NCBI GenBank assembly: GCA_030770425.1
Contig: JASJFT010000029.1
Location: 264,258-328,257 of the forward strand
Direction of reading: 5' to 3'
Source: Darksidea phi
Lineage: Eukaryota; Ascomycota; Dothideomycetes; Pleosporales; Lentitheciaceae
Length of the DNA stretch: 64,000 nucleotides
In this document: positions 1 to 11,260 of the stretch, in pieces
How the letters are laid out: every line of letters begins with the position of its first letter
How positions within the stretch are numbered: the stretch's first letter is position 1
Notes under the pieces: generated by a model
Seen by the model: only the letters and a program-made list of their open reading frames with translations
Database searches by the model: none
Told to the model about the DNA's origin: nothing
Made by a program: the position numbers and the translations under genes

Positions 1-1197
1 AGCATCTTTGTAATTAGCATTAGGCAGTGAGTTCTTCGTCTCTTCTGAGACAAAATCAATGTCACCCTTCTTTTTCCTGTACAGTGTCTCTTGCAGTGTC
101 TGCATATCTATTTGTACGACTTGTTTAGCTTCAAGGCTAGCTCATGTATACTGGTTGAAGCCACAGACAATGGAGCAATATCTTTACCCTTGTCCTTACA
201 AAGAGCAGCAAACAACTTGTGGAGAGTACCTGGAGAATCGTGCGTAACGAAAGAGGGTCGGTCGGAGCAAATAGACGGTACGGTTACGTTACGACGGTGA
301 GCCCACGTTATGGAGATGGGCAAGCCCTTGTGATTTATGTTGTTCTCATTGCATTCGTCTTAGACCTTCTCCACTGGGTGCAACGGCGGTGTATCGGGTG
401 GCATGCATGGCGTTGTAGCAGTGAGCTCGTCGATGCAACCTTTCTTTTTTTTTTCGGCTCCATATTCTGTATTGCGAACGAATAGTGCAGGGTGGGAGGG
501 TCGAGCTCGAGCAATAAGAAAGTTCCAGACCACATTCAGAAAGTGGAGGAGAAGCTCGTGATGATGTGTTATCCAGGTAAGAGGCTTGTCACAAGCCTGA
601 AGTTCAAGAGAAAGACCTAAGTTCGGTATCGTTGTTTCATCCACCTGCAGAGCCCGCTGCTTAGCTTGGTCAATGAGAGCAATTGCCTTCACTGGGCACT
701 CGTGTACCGCTGTTATTGGCCATGCTTCGACTGCAGCGCCCAGCTCTTGCGTCAACCCTTTGTAACGGCTTGATCTGGGATAGGCTCAAACTATAGTACT
801 CATCAATCCGTTCTGGCAATATGTCTTCTACAGCAGGTGCTTCGTTGTTTGGAAAGCCAGCTGCTCATGAAATGAGCAAGCTCGGCTTGATGTAGACGGG
901 TGCATTCATTTCGCATGTAGCATACATCAATCTCACCGCCCTTCAACTTCTACGCGCATGCTAGGACAAGTGGAGAAGGACTTTTTTGTTCATAGAATAT
1001 GATATAAAACTCCAACAACTGTCATCATCGAGCTGTTGATAACAAAGAAATCCACTACGCAACACCTATCCACTCTGAAAAACTTCAATAATCAATGCAT
1101 CAAAATAACTAGATACATGAATTGGAAAAAATATTTAATAATGGTTGCAAATGTGATAATTAAGTTAGGTTACTAGCTCCAGCTTCAAACGCATAGC
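1..1197. other. Left-edge sequence without a convincing gene
   Basis: I see no family signature in this stretch. The longest frame is on the minus strand at 360-755 (131 codons, opening with an ATG at 755). It has an ordinary-looking first 80 residues but a low-complexity lysine run and no upstream partner exon that I could find, so it is at most the remnant of a gene. The sequence from about 1000 to 1160 is AT-rich, as expected of a 3' flank. Confidence 0.4.
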
Positions 1198-2340
1198 TCA
1201 CAACGCTGGAACACGGTTGCTAGACCGTACCGAGGATCCTGGAGCCCTCAACGCTTCAATCCCGCGCCAGTAACAGTGAATTGATCGCAGAAGTACTTCC
1301 TCGTCTGCCTTGCCTTCGAAATAAGGACGGTGCCTATAATCCAACTCTCCCTGTATGGGTTTAATGAAAAGGATCAATAAATCACGTGTCTTCCTCCAAT
1401 TGTGCTGGAGACCGAGATAGTCAACGTATCGGATCCAAATCTGCCTAGCTTGAGATTCTGCCAGAGCTTTCTCCTTAGCTAGAAGCGTCCTGCTCTCTAG
1501 TACAAGGAGGAAGTGGAATACCCGGAGCTCTTCCTCAAGCGAAATTTCGTCCCGTCGGTTCCATCGGCGATAATAAATCATTATGAAATCCCAAAAGAGT
1601 TTTGCTGTCGCACAGGGGAGGATTTTGGGAAAGCCGACATGCTGCACATCGATCATAATCTGGAGCAGACTCCTTATAGGCTCATGACGGGCAGTGTGCG
1701 ATGCAGCTGCAGTACCAAGGCAAGCGTTAGGATGAAGAGCGGCGTACTGAAAGTAGCGAATAGCCGGTTGCCACTGTGCGGATCGACCGTGGGAGTTACG
1801 TGGTCCAGTCCGAAGTGAAGAAGCTATATTCAGCATGATACCACTGAGCAAGGGCTTGAAGTCTGCGGTACTGTTTGTACGACGAAGACAAGCGTAGGGT
1901 TGGACGGCGAGCCAGAGCTTCTGGACAATGTAGGTGGTGTCAGCTTCAGGGAGCTGAACAAATGGTTCAAAGCGTTTCCACCAATCTTCCGCACGTTGAG
2001 GATGTTCTAATCCTGGGATCCAAGAAGTCTCACTGGGTCTCGGGGTTGTTAAAGCACGATTCGCCGATTCCATCCCGTTCAGGTTGAGACGCTGCGTCGT
2101 GTTGGCATGTGCATTATTGTTAATAGACGGAGCTGCATACATAACGCTACGACAGGTTGGACAAGTGCGAGGCGAAGGTGAACACTCAATAGAAGTGAGA
2201 ATACACTGGTGACCAAAATGATGACCACAAGCTAAGCGTACAGAGGGATGTTCTCCACTATACGGACGAAAACAGATGCCGCAGTCTTCGTCTGGAGTAT
2301 TCAGGCTTCGGATAAACTGGTCCCTTGTTAAGTTCGGCAT
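1198..2340 (-). CDS. RING-finger protein (putative E3 ubiquitin ligase)
   Basis: This is a single-exon frame of 380 residues starting at the ATG at 2340. A RING-type zinc finger occupies residues 20-63: C20-x2-C23, C38-G-H40, C46 and C60-P-T-C63. The fifth ligand position, which is C44 in the neighbouring paralogue (CGHWHCLSC), is Gly43 here, with His41 and His44 beside it. The cross-brace may therefore use a shifted histidine. After the RING the remaining 315 residues are helical-looking, with no domain I recognise. RING proteins usually act as E3 ubiquitin ligases; the substrate cannot be read from sequence. The gene lies 501 bp downstream of a broken paralogue on the same strand, and the two share the N-terminal layout (xx-QxxRSL-x5-D-x3-C) and C-terminal segments, so they arose by tandem duplication. 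Confidence 0.8.
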   Translation of the reverse strand: MPNLTRDQFIRSLNTPDEDCGICFRPYSGEHPSVRLACGHHFGHQCILTSIECSPSPRTCPTCRSVMYAAPSINNNAHANTTQRLNLNGMESANRALTTPRPSETSWIPGLEHPQRAEDWWKRFEPFVQLPEADTTYIVQKLWLAVQPYACLRRTNSTADFKPLLSGIMLNIASSLRTGPRNSHGRSAQWQPAIRYFQYAALHPNACLGTAAASHTARHEPIRSLLQIMIDVQHVGFPKILPCATAKLFWDFIMIYYRRWNRRDEISLEEELRVFHFLLVLESRTLLAKEKALAESQARQIWIRYVDYLGLQHNWRKTRDLLILFIKPIQGELDYRHRPYFEGKADEEVLLRSIHCYWRGIEALRAPGSSVRSSNRVPAL

Positions 2341-2841
2341 TTTGCTGGTTGCGGGTATCTTGATTGAATTTGAGCCTTCGAGAAGCAGCAGTTGCGTCTT
2401 TTATAGTAGCGAGGCGATGTGCACTGTGTCCGCAAAACTCTTGCAGTGGGAATTGCATTGTGTGGAAAGTGAGGGACGCAACGTCGACGTAGTGCGTGCA
2501 CAATCATTTCAACAAGTTTGCATTATGTAGATGATTAAAAACAAAACGTCCTTATACGAATTCATAGATCAGATCTCGTTTGACTGTGTGATGGAGACGA
2601 TTCAAACACTCATTCAGTACTAGCATAAACGAGAAGATGATAAAAAAGCCCGCAAGCACAAGGGGTATTACGAGAGAACATTCTGTAAATTGGAGCCATC
2701 TATATCTACTATTCAGTTATCATGTGGTGGTAAAGGTAGCAGTACTGAAGACTAAATGAAGTAGTGAAATTAATAAGCATAAATCGAATGGCAAAGACGT
2801 GTCACTGGTAATACTCTTACCCACTTCACAAAAAGCACGGA
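2341..2841. other. Spacer between the tandem RING genes
   Basis: These 501 bp separate the broken paralogue (upstream on the minus strand) from the intact RING gene and must contain the latter's promoter. No clear TATA box or other site was recognised. Confidence 0.4.
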
Positions 2842-3912
2842 TTACCCGTGGGGATGCAGCCGAACTTCATCAGAATTCGCAACGGCATGTCGAACCCGAT
2901 TCCACAATCGATTCAGTTCTGCTCCTTCTCCAGCCCTATCAGCAAAGAAGGGCTCACTTCCAAACGTGATATGGCTATACTCTGACACGACGGCGTGTTG
3001 AAGACGGTCTATCTCGTCTTTGATTCTAGCTTTGTACGTGGAGATTTTATAGTTGAGATGGTGGTCCACATTCCCCCACAGATTATGCTCCCATTGGTGA
3101 TACTGCTTAAGATAGGCTTCTCGGGGAAGATTGCAATTAATCCCTTCCGACATAAAATAACACAACGCCTAGTTCTCAATGACGACCAAGAAATGAAGGA
3201 TCGTCATCTCATCCTCAAAAGCAAGAGGCTCATCCGTAAAAATATTCTTGCAGAAGATGAGGTTGAAATTCCACCATAGGCGCGCCTGGTGGAGAGGTAA
3301 ACTAGGGGTGAAGAGCATGCCGGAGAAGTTGGACATGAACGTAACTAGGCTCCAAAACGGTTCCCGCTTGAAATCCGCGGCGGGCAGGTCCTCAGGATGA
3401 GCAATGGCGTAGGAAAGATAGCATCGCACAACATGATCTTCTGGATTCCAGGCAGCGAACTCGTTGAAATGGCGGTATAGTTTCACCATAATGCCTTCAT
3501 TGAAACAAGTATGGGAAGCAAAGGGTATGTCCTTGCCGAATTGAGTTAGCCGAGTCAGAGCGAACGGACGAACCACAAACCAGATGCGCTTTAGCAATGT
3601 CATATGCTGGGGGAGAGGTAAACTTACGATCTCCTCCCAGTCCTGCTGAAATTGACGCGCAGTTTCGAAAGGGATGCTCAAGGGGCGCGGCTGCAAAGCT
3701 GCACCATAGACGGGCTCCCGACAGGTGGGACATGTGTCTGGAGAAGGAGAATGCGCAACAATCTCAATAAGACATGACAAACAATGCCAATGACCGCAAC
3801 CCATTCGCACCGGTTGACGCTCAGGACTGTACACTTCAAGGCATACAGGGCAGCCAGTATCAGCCGGCACGACTAAGCTGCGAACATACTGGTGTTTATT
3901 TAGCGGCGGCAT
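2842..3912 (-). pseudogene. RING-finger paralogue interrupted by an in-frame TAG
   Basis: The frame opens at the ATG at 3912 with a canonical RING-HC finger at residues 21-64 (C21-x2-C24, C39-G-H41, C44-x2-C47, C61-x2-C64) and runs for 247 codons to a TAG at 3169-3171. The same frame stays open for a further 108 codons to 2842, with no shift. The downstream part aligns in position with the C-terminus of the paralogue at 1198-2340 (a local match is LHFLVVIE here against FHFLLVLE there, just before the stop). So the unbroken gene would be about 356 residues. I see no good intron that would remove the TAG: the nearest upstream GT dinucleotides have poor donors. It is a nonsense allele, a translated truncated RING protein, or a sequence error. 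Confidence 0.7.
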
Positions 3913-4611
3913 GCCGTAGCTGCTAAGTTCTACTTGATGGTCTCACTCTATCAGTTTGATTCTAAAGCGAGCTTAGAGTATGTAATCTTTTATAACCTGG
4001 CTTCTCTGAAGTTGTGAGCGGACATCGACCGCAGAGACCCTAATCCGCCTTTGTGATCGATGTCAGCGAACAATGCAATCCAAAATTAAATCGAATATTG
4101 GACGGACGAGATTTAGAGTCCTGCAACGCTTGTGTGATTAGTCATAGGATGTTGAGCGGACTTGTTGGTGTACTGCGGCCGATTGTATTATTGTAGTGAC
4201 TTGGTGACCTTCCACTTCACTTGGCTAATAATGACCAGGAGACATCTAACGAGACTAATCCAGACAACCGGTACACTCCGCCACTTGACGCCCATTTTCT
4301 ACTTCCATTAACTAGTGCTGTTAACGACTGCTAGTACCCCAGCGTCGGACTGGAAGCCGCAGAGGTACTGCTAGAGGAAATATTCAAACGCATAGCCTTA
4401 ATGCATGAAGTGTCCATACAAAATTCTGTACGGCTTCAAGTTCCTGAGCGTTTTTGTGATTTTTCTTACTAGAATATGTTTCATCAGTTGCGGAATATCA
4501 AGACTAGAGAGCGCGCTAACCAAGGTATCAGATACAAGGATCTGCGGCGTCGTCGTCATCATCATCATCATAAATCGGAACACTCGCATCCATCCCCAAC
4601 AGTGAAGTGCC
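3913..4611. other. Intergenic spacer with a short CAT/CGT microsatellite
   Basis: No gene is seen. A run of GTC then ATC triplets at about 4546-4571 is a simple-sequence repeat. The rest is presumably the promoter of the RING paralogue and the 3' flank of the NTF2-like gene; no specific site was recognised. Confidence 0.5.
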
Positions 4612-5960
4612 TCACCAATCGTCAATCATATCGTTGCTTTCCTCACTCTCAAAATCCATAACCTTCCGTGCCGCCTCACTCCCCGCCACAGGCAACATTT
4701 CCAGTCCATCGCCCTCTCCCTTGAACTCCTCAGGTATCACATCTGGATCCAGCAACCCCACCTGAAACAATACACTCGCTTGATCCCAATACATACGTTC
4801 GTTCCACACCTTACCACCCCTCATGCCCACAATACTGATGACGACGATTTCGACTTTTTTGTTGGTAGGAGAGACGGAGGGAAGCACCCAAGGCATGTGA
4901 CACGTGTGCTTGAACTGGATGTAAAGTTCATCGACGATGCGGTCGGTTCCGATAGTGCGCGAGATGAGGCGCATGTGGAGGCTAGGCGGGGCGTTGGGGA
5001 GAAAGTAATCTTTATAGAAGCGACGGATCTCTGCGGAGCCGTGGCCACCAGTCATGGTAGGGGTAAAGTTTATGAAGGGCTTGGGTTCAGTGGTGTATGT
5101 TTCCATGATCTTCTGGACATTTTTGGCGTGGTACTTGTCTGATTGGCGTTAGCATGGCACGTTGAGAGATATTGGTGTAATACTGACGCTCCAGGTTTTC
5201 CTCCCACACGCGCTCTAGATTCACCTCGGCGCCAAAGCCGCGGCGCACCATGCTCAAACTGCGACTCCAGGCCAGCGCATCGGCTACGGCGTCATACTCG
5301 TCGAGATCATGCTCGGCGAATCCCGCGTCGACGCCCTCGTACGTATACACGGGGTACTCAACCTTGTTCTGCAGCCCGCCCGCGCCAATTCCCGGTGTGA
5401 TCCGCTTTTGCACAGTCCGTCGCTTCCCTTGTATTCCCAGCGCCTCATGCCTCCGTGAAACCCCGACGGTCGATTCTTCGTGCGAGCCTTGCGCCAGATG
5501 AACCAGCACACGGAAAGAAGCGGACAAGCGCCTTTTCGGATCGGGTATGGTAGAAGGATAGTACGCGACCAAGGAGCAGAGCTTCGATGTCGCCGCCTTG
5601 GGCTCAGAATACACCTCGAGACACACAGACGCGGCGTCGCCGAACGCTACATGGCAGCTCGTTAGTCTCGGTCGCACATAGCAGTATGACAGTGACACCA
5701 TCTGCTGCCGGGTCGGGCTCTGTACCTACGATCGCATAGCGTTCGCCAATGCCCATGGAGTCGCCCAGGTGATGTAGCGTGTTGACGTACGTCTTCCCGC
5801 CTTTCCCCATAGGTACGTACTTGACATTGAACCCCTCGGCTCGCCATGCGCTCAGCGTCTCGACATCGAATTCGTCATCTTCGGCCGTTATGTAGAGTGT
5901 GGGTGTACTGTGCCTGAACGACAGCCAGCCGTTGTTGTCGGCGAGGAATTGGAGGGCCAT
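4612..5960 (-). CDS. Conserved fungal protein with NTF2/SnoaL-like C-terminus
   Basis: Three exons: 5726-5960, 5188-5646 and 4612-5138, giving 406 residues. The first intron (5647-5725) has donor AG|GTACAG, branch CTAAC and acceptor GTAG; splicing gives an in-frame join reading AIVAFGDAAS, so the apparent frame change here is an intron and not a frameshift. The second intron (5139-5187) has donor GTCAGT, branch GCTAAC and acceptor TCAG. The start is the ATG at 5960; an in-frame TAG lies just upstream. The N-terminal half resembles the alpha/beta-hydrolase-derived region of fungal proteins commonly annotated as carboxymethylenebutenolidase (dienelactone hydrolase). The last 165 residues look like an NTF2/SnoaL-type fold. 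No catalytic triad is obvious, so enzymatic function is uncertain. Confidence 0.8.
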
Positions 5961-6399
5961 GCTTGCATTCGCGACGAGGCTACTCAATGGCTAGACTGAC
6001 GGGATGCGCATGCGACGGGCGGCGTTGATGCGCGCAATTATGGCGACGGCAGTGGTGCGGGTGAGGCTGAGGACAGAGCGGGTAGAAGGTGTCTCGGGGC
6101 GGGCGGTTGCATAACGGGGGCCATATATGTGGGCATGGCCGGTGTGGCATCACAAGAGCGCGATCCTGCTGGTTACAGAGAGGGGTGGTGGGGTTCACTC
6201 GAGCCAGTGTTGATGCAGAGATTGATGACATCATCGAGAGCCAAGCGTCCCGTCTGGGTTTAGCTGATGGGACTCTCCCACTCTTTCACACTTGCCATTG
6301 TGATGCATTGGACACTAACTAGGCCTTGTTCGTACTCAGTCGACTACTAAGAGACTCTCCGTAGAAGCAAACCACTCCCCTGGATGACCGGAGGCCAAG
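5961..6399. other. Spacer, promoter side of the NTF2-like gene
   Basis: No gene seen. The stretch at 6000-6200 is GC-rich and frames are open on both strands by chance. It should contain the promoter of the NTF2-like gene. Confidence 0.4.
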
Positions 6400-7884
6400 C
6401 TAGACGGTCCCTGAGGCGCTCATCCAGTGTGCTATGACGTCGCCTGAAGAGCGTACTTCCAGATGGAGCACATTCCTCGTGGGCACCGTGTCAATACCAG
6501 TTCCCTCGAGCAGGCGCTTTGCGATACCATCCGGACGAACATACTTCAGCTCTCTCACGCGAGCATTATGCCCCAACAGCGCAAACCGACTAACATACAG
6601 GAATGTCGAGCTCGTCCCCAACGATCAGATACTTTCTCCGCAAGCTCGACCAAAAACCAGTAGTCCAGCCATGCCGACGGTCCGGAGAGAGAACCCGCCT
6701 GCAAACACCGCTATCGCGGTGTGTGAGAATAGAGCGTCTGATTGTCACCCATGCCTTTTGTTGCGATAACCACGCGCTTCTGGAAAGTGTAGTTGATAAA
6801 TTCGATGCGCTAAAGGAGCGACCAGGCATGTGTGCATGTGTCTCCGAACGCGGCTAAGATCGAGAAATTTCGCCGGGTCGTGCTTTGCGCTGGTTAGAGT
6901 GCTCGACGTTGGATTATTCATCCCAGAAGCTGACGTTGATATAAACTTCGGGTTTCACAGGAGGAAATTGTCGTCTAGTGAGGCCGAGTTATGGAAACGG
7001 GCTGGACGATACCGCAGCGCGAGATGATGCAACCCGCTGCCCACTTGCCGGTGTTGAATGAGGCCTCGTACCAGCGGCCTATAAGGAGTCTCTGTTGATG
7101 ATGTAACTGATAACTAACAGAATTTAGTTTCTTCAGTTGAGTCATATCAAACGTCTCCCGTACTAGATGATGAACTTGGTGGAACCTATTATTCACGTTT
7201 ACCCATACGGAGTTACTACCGGGATGCACAGGCACTGTGAACATCCGCCCTACGCCACGATCGTTCCAGAGAGGTGAATCCAGATCCTTTCCTTTTCTGT
7301 CGTTCAAGATGTCTCTGAGGGAGTATCCGCAGACGGGCCCGCGGAGCGCAAGCCTTTGAACCCATGATGGCTTTCGATGGCCGTTAGGTTTTGGAACTTT
7401 GAAGCGATCCCGTGACCAGCTCCATCCATTGCTCTGATGGAAGCGGCTATACGCCCTGTACTTATATCGGAGTCACGTACCTACCTTGCATCCACGAGCT
7501 GAACTTGACCATCAAGAGATCTGACTCCTTCCTGATCGTGGATCACCCCTTGAGCTTCACGTTCTCAATGGTCAGCCTCTTCAGTTGCTTGGCCCACTCC
7601 GGGTCGTCGACAATTTGTGTCACCTTCACAACACTCCTTGTAGAAAGAAGCAAAGCTCCTCCACCAGATGCTTTTTTCCGATCGCCGCGAAGATCCTGCA
7701 CGTGAGTCAAAAGCTGGCGACGCCGTGCGTGCCTAGATGAGAGCATGAAATGTACAGAAGTTTCGACAGGCAGGTGTAGACTCTGCGCTGCGGGCTGTAT
7801 ATCTGTGGGAGTCTGCGGTGCGGGCGCGGCACATGGGCGTTTTGTTGCCGGCGGCTCCAAAGAAAGGGGTCGACGCTCCGACAT
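6400..7884 (-). pseudogene. Decayed hypothetical gene
   Basis: Three protein-like blocks occur on the minus strand. The first, at 7543-7884, starts at an ATG at 7884, is proline-rich at first and then carries a charged helix ending LKRLTIENVKLKG before a TGA. The second is at 6975-7307. The third is at 6400-6621. The frame after the TGA at 7543 reads on plausibly for 16 codons to a GTAGGT donor-like site, so the TGA may be a CGA-to-TGA nonsense change. The phrase LTIENV recalls leucine-rich segments of fungal F-box-like proteins, but no F-box is visible. I could not join the three blocks with good splice sites. It may be one decayed gene or unrelated chance frames. Confidence 0.3.
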
Positions 7885-9720
7885 GACGATGAATAGATAG
7901 TTTGATGCAGTTGGTGCTGTGGATGTTGGGGGTCTGTGGGTGAAACATTTGAAGGGTTCCTCTGATGGTGACCGTGGAAGCCGCGTTACAAATGCTTACG
8001 TAACTGCAATCGGAAAAGGTGGGAAGCTGCAGTGACCAGCAGCCTGATTAAGAAGGGAATGCACGGGAGTCATGACTAAAAGCTCTTTTTGGTTGACGCC
8101 CGGCAGACTAAAGTTGGCTGCGCCCATTTACCCCTGGACCAAGCGTTCAACAGCTCCAGGTCCGATGTCACCAATCCTTTCCCTAAATAAGCCATTCAGC
8201 TAAATCATCACTATACGCACGTTGTCCGATGGAAGCGACGTTTAACGAGCAATGTATCACTACCTATAGTACCCTCTTGCGCCGTAATCCGCTACATGAG
8301 CCCTATCGTTTCATTCTCATAACACATTCATGCAACTGGCATGAGTGTCACTTTGTCCTCAGGTGAGATCAGGCATCCGTATGCATAGTGTTTTCAATTA
8401 CTGGAACCTTAATTGAACACTAGCTTCTAGAATAGTGTACTAGCAAGATGCAGGGTCCATACGTAATCAGCCTCTTTATTGAGACTCTCTTCAAAGCTCA
8501 TCATACCTGTGAGGAAAGGCCTCCTCCGTATAGCTTCACGAGAACCAATAAGTACATTTTCAGATTCAACTTTTGCTATTAAGAGCCTGGAAACTGCTTG
8601 AGGCGTACGAATTCAACCAGGCCTATAAGTTCTTCAGTTACGCTCTCCTTGTCTAGATAGCTGGTTAGAGTTGTGGGAAATCGATAACGAAAGAGGACGT
8701 GCATTGAAAGATGTCTTCCCTGACAGAATTGAGTGCAGTTCTTGCCAAAAACGCGCTTAGTTCCGATAAAAAAAAACCTGTGGTAAGCTGTTACAAAGGC
8801 CTGAAGGGTTTGGGTGACAGGTAAAACGTAGTCGATCTTCCACGGCGCTAATTATTTCCCCGTGCCTTGTCCTATAGGCAATTGAGACATAGTTCGAATC
8901 CATATACTTGCTCCATATGTCGCTGAGTCTCGGCATCCCTATATTACAATGGGAAAATGCATCGAGACCACAGGATGACCAAGTGCCTTGCTCGTGAATG
9001 CGAAGCATAACAACAATGGCCGCGCTTGATAAGAATCTAGCGAACCACCGGACATAGATACGTAGATCTACTAGATTAAATATGCGTAAGAATTTAGGCA
9101 GATCTGAACATACTTTTGTATGATTACGGATACCGATGCACTAGGAGGAGAGATGTATACCTTGACGCTGGAGTGTTTCGCACGTGGAGACAGATCGAGT
9201 GGGAAGTGAACCATAGAATTATCTAGTACTATTATACTCTCCAGCAGCTATAGTAGAAATTTTTGATTGAGATCTGCTGGAGTAAGACCAGAATACCTAG
9301 ATTGATAATATTATGGATCCCCGTCCCCGGGACGCCAACAACTAAATCTACATCGCGCCGCATGTTGCATCCTTCTAAAGCCCCCCCATGATACCCATAT
9401 GCAGCCTCGCTGGATATTAACCCAAGCAACGTACAACAATAATCTCGCTCGAAGCAAACAGCGCACTGTTCTAATTACTAAGAGCAGTCCCATAGGAACC
9501 AGCTGATCAAGATAACACAACCCCATGGCCAAAGCGCTGAAATAAAGCCACAACGTTAGACTAAAGGAGGCCGAGTCCAAGTTTGATCCTCATGATGGAG
9601 CAAGCCCGTTTGTTAGTTTCCGTTGCCGCACGGTTCATTTAGTATATTTCCGTCTAGGGAATGTAAATCTCTTCCACTTTGCGGCTCTCGGGTATCACTT
9701 CTTCCTGATTGTCTTTATCG

Positions 9721-9910
9721 TTACCTAAAAATCTCGTTCCTTTCGCCAAACGCTAGCGGGGAGGGTCGACCCGGGGTCCGATAAGACGCTATAGATAGCT
9801 TTGATCGAGTTTTGACCGCTCTTGCCTAGCAAATTTGCTTATTTACGGGATCCTGCCGCCCCCTACTACCCTACTAGCGTTTGGCGAAAGGAACGGCATT
9901 TTACGGTAGT
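9721..9910. repeat. Inverted-repeat element, MITE-like
   Basis: Two perfect 22-bp arms face each other at 9735-9756 and 9874-9895 (the arm begins CGTTCCTTTCGCC). Outside them the match continues imperfectly for about 14 bp on each side (TTACCTAAAAATCT on the left against the reverse complement CTACCGTAAAATGC on the right). The whole is about 190 bp with a 117-bp interior and no coding capacity. That form fits a miniature inverted-repeat transposable element or a long hairpin. I could not identify a target-site duplication. A degenerate further copy of the arm (TTTGGGAGAAAGGAACG) lies at 9984-10001. Confidence 0.55.
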
Positions 9911-11240
9911 AAGCGAAGTGTCTAGGCGCCCGTGGATAAATCTACAGGGAGCTTGGCTAGGCCGTCGATCATAGGGTAGAACTGTTTGGGAGAAAGGAAC
10001 GCCAAGAGTTTCGAAGGAAGGACTGAAGTGGGGCGAACGGGTCATATGCGCCCGCTATTCGGGGGCGGAAATGTGAGCGTGGAAGTTAGGATCTGCGGAG
10101 GGCTCACTAGGTAGACGGGTTAGGTTCGCACAGTGAACGCTCTAAGATGGTTACACCGCGGCCCGCAAACGGGTATTGGGGGTCATAGGGAGAGATGGAG
10201 TCTAATAATCTTCCCACATTTTGAAGTATTCGTGATGAAGTATCTTTCTATACTATCATTTTAGGTTATTTCGCGAGTTCCACGACGCAATATTACTATA
10301 TATTAATTAATCGGCGAGCAACCCACTCAGCCACCTTGCGCTTAAACGGCCGTCAGGCGCACCACGCATGCATGTCATCACGAAGCCCAGCCACTCATTT
10401 CATGCGCGTATTCACCGGTCAGCCCAATCCTCCAGCTGCCCGCTGCACGCTACCCGCCTAGTCTTTTCTCGACCGCACCTATGCAGTGGCATCTTGGTGC
10501 TTTCCGAAGCGCGAAGATAGAGCTCTAATTGTTTACATCTCGTATCCTGTGTAGGATATAACTGCAGTTTGTAGTTGTGGCCTATTATAATGCACATGTG
10601 GCTCAAAGAATGGGTGTGGGTAGAGATAATAGATATGTTGGAATTAAAACTGCTGTCAACCCCCAGATAGTCACGGAAGCTTACTCTACGGCGACATTTT
10701 CGCGCTGTCAGAGCCAAGACGATGCATGCATTGTACCAGACCCCAGGTAGTAGCGCCACCTTTCTTTACAGGTCGCTCAAGCCTTAATAGTGCACACTGT
10801 ATGTAGGTCAGTCGTAGAGCGCATCCCTACCGCTAAAATCACTCCACGTATCCGAAAACGGAACAAGGAGATGACTGAAGCATGCACCTGTATAGCCGAT
10901 CGGTCAGCACGCCTTACTTAATTAGGTAAGTCGATAATCGTAAACGGTAGCTTGCATGTACGATCCTTATGCGGGGGTCTCAGCATATGCACCCTTCTTG
11001 GGGCGGCGGAGGCGAGCGTCGGAAATAATGCCCGCGATACAGTCCGACCGACACCTTAACCAGTCACCTGTAACATTGACGCTCCTGAGTCAAAACGCAG
11101 CGCATGTAATAAGTTTTACTAGCTGATTCCTGGCATTTCATGACTGCTTTTGAGTTGCTGCTGGTTGTTACTAATGTGCACTAAAATCCCGACCCGCCCG
11201 TTGCAGCCATAGAACGTCACATCCCCATGGTATGGTACCA

Positions 11241-11260
11241 CCTGTCTGTAGACAGACAGG
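11241..11260. repeat. 20-bp near-perfect palindrome
   Basis: CCTGTCTGT-AG-ACAGACAGG is a perfect 9-bp inverted repeat around a 2-bp centre. It is followed closely by the 10-bp palindrome GATCGCGATC. It could be a binding site for a dimeric factor or chance; there is no flanking gene to give it a role. Confidence 0.35.

Noticed and set aside
5640..5730. Apparent frameshift in the NTF2-like gene
   Set aside because: A 79-nt intron (donor GTACAG, branch CTAAC, acceptor GTAG) joins the two frames exactly.
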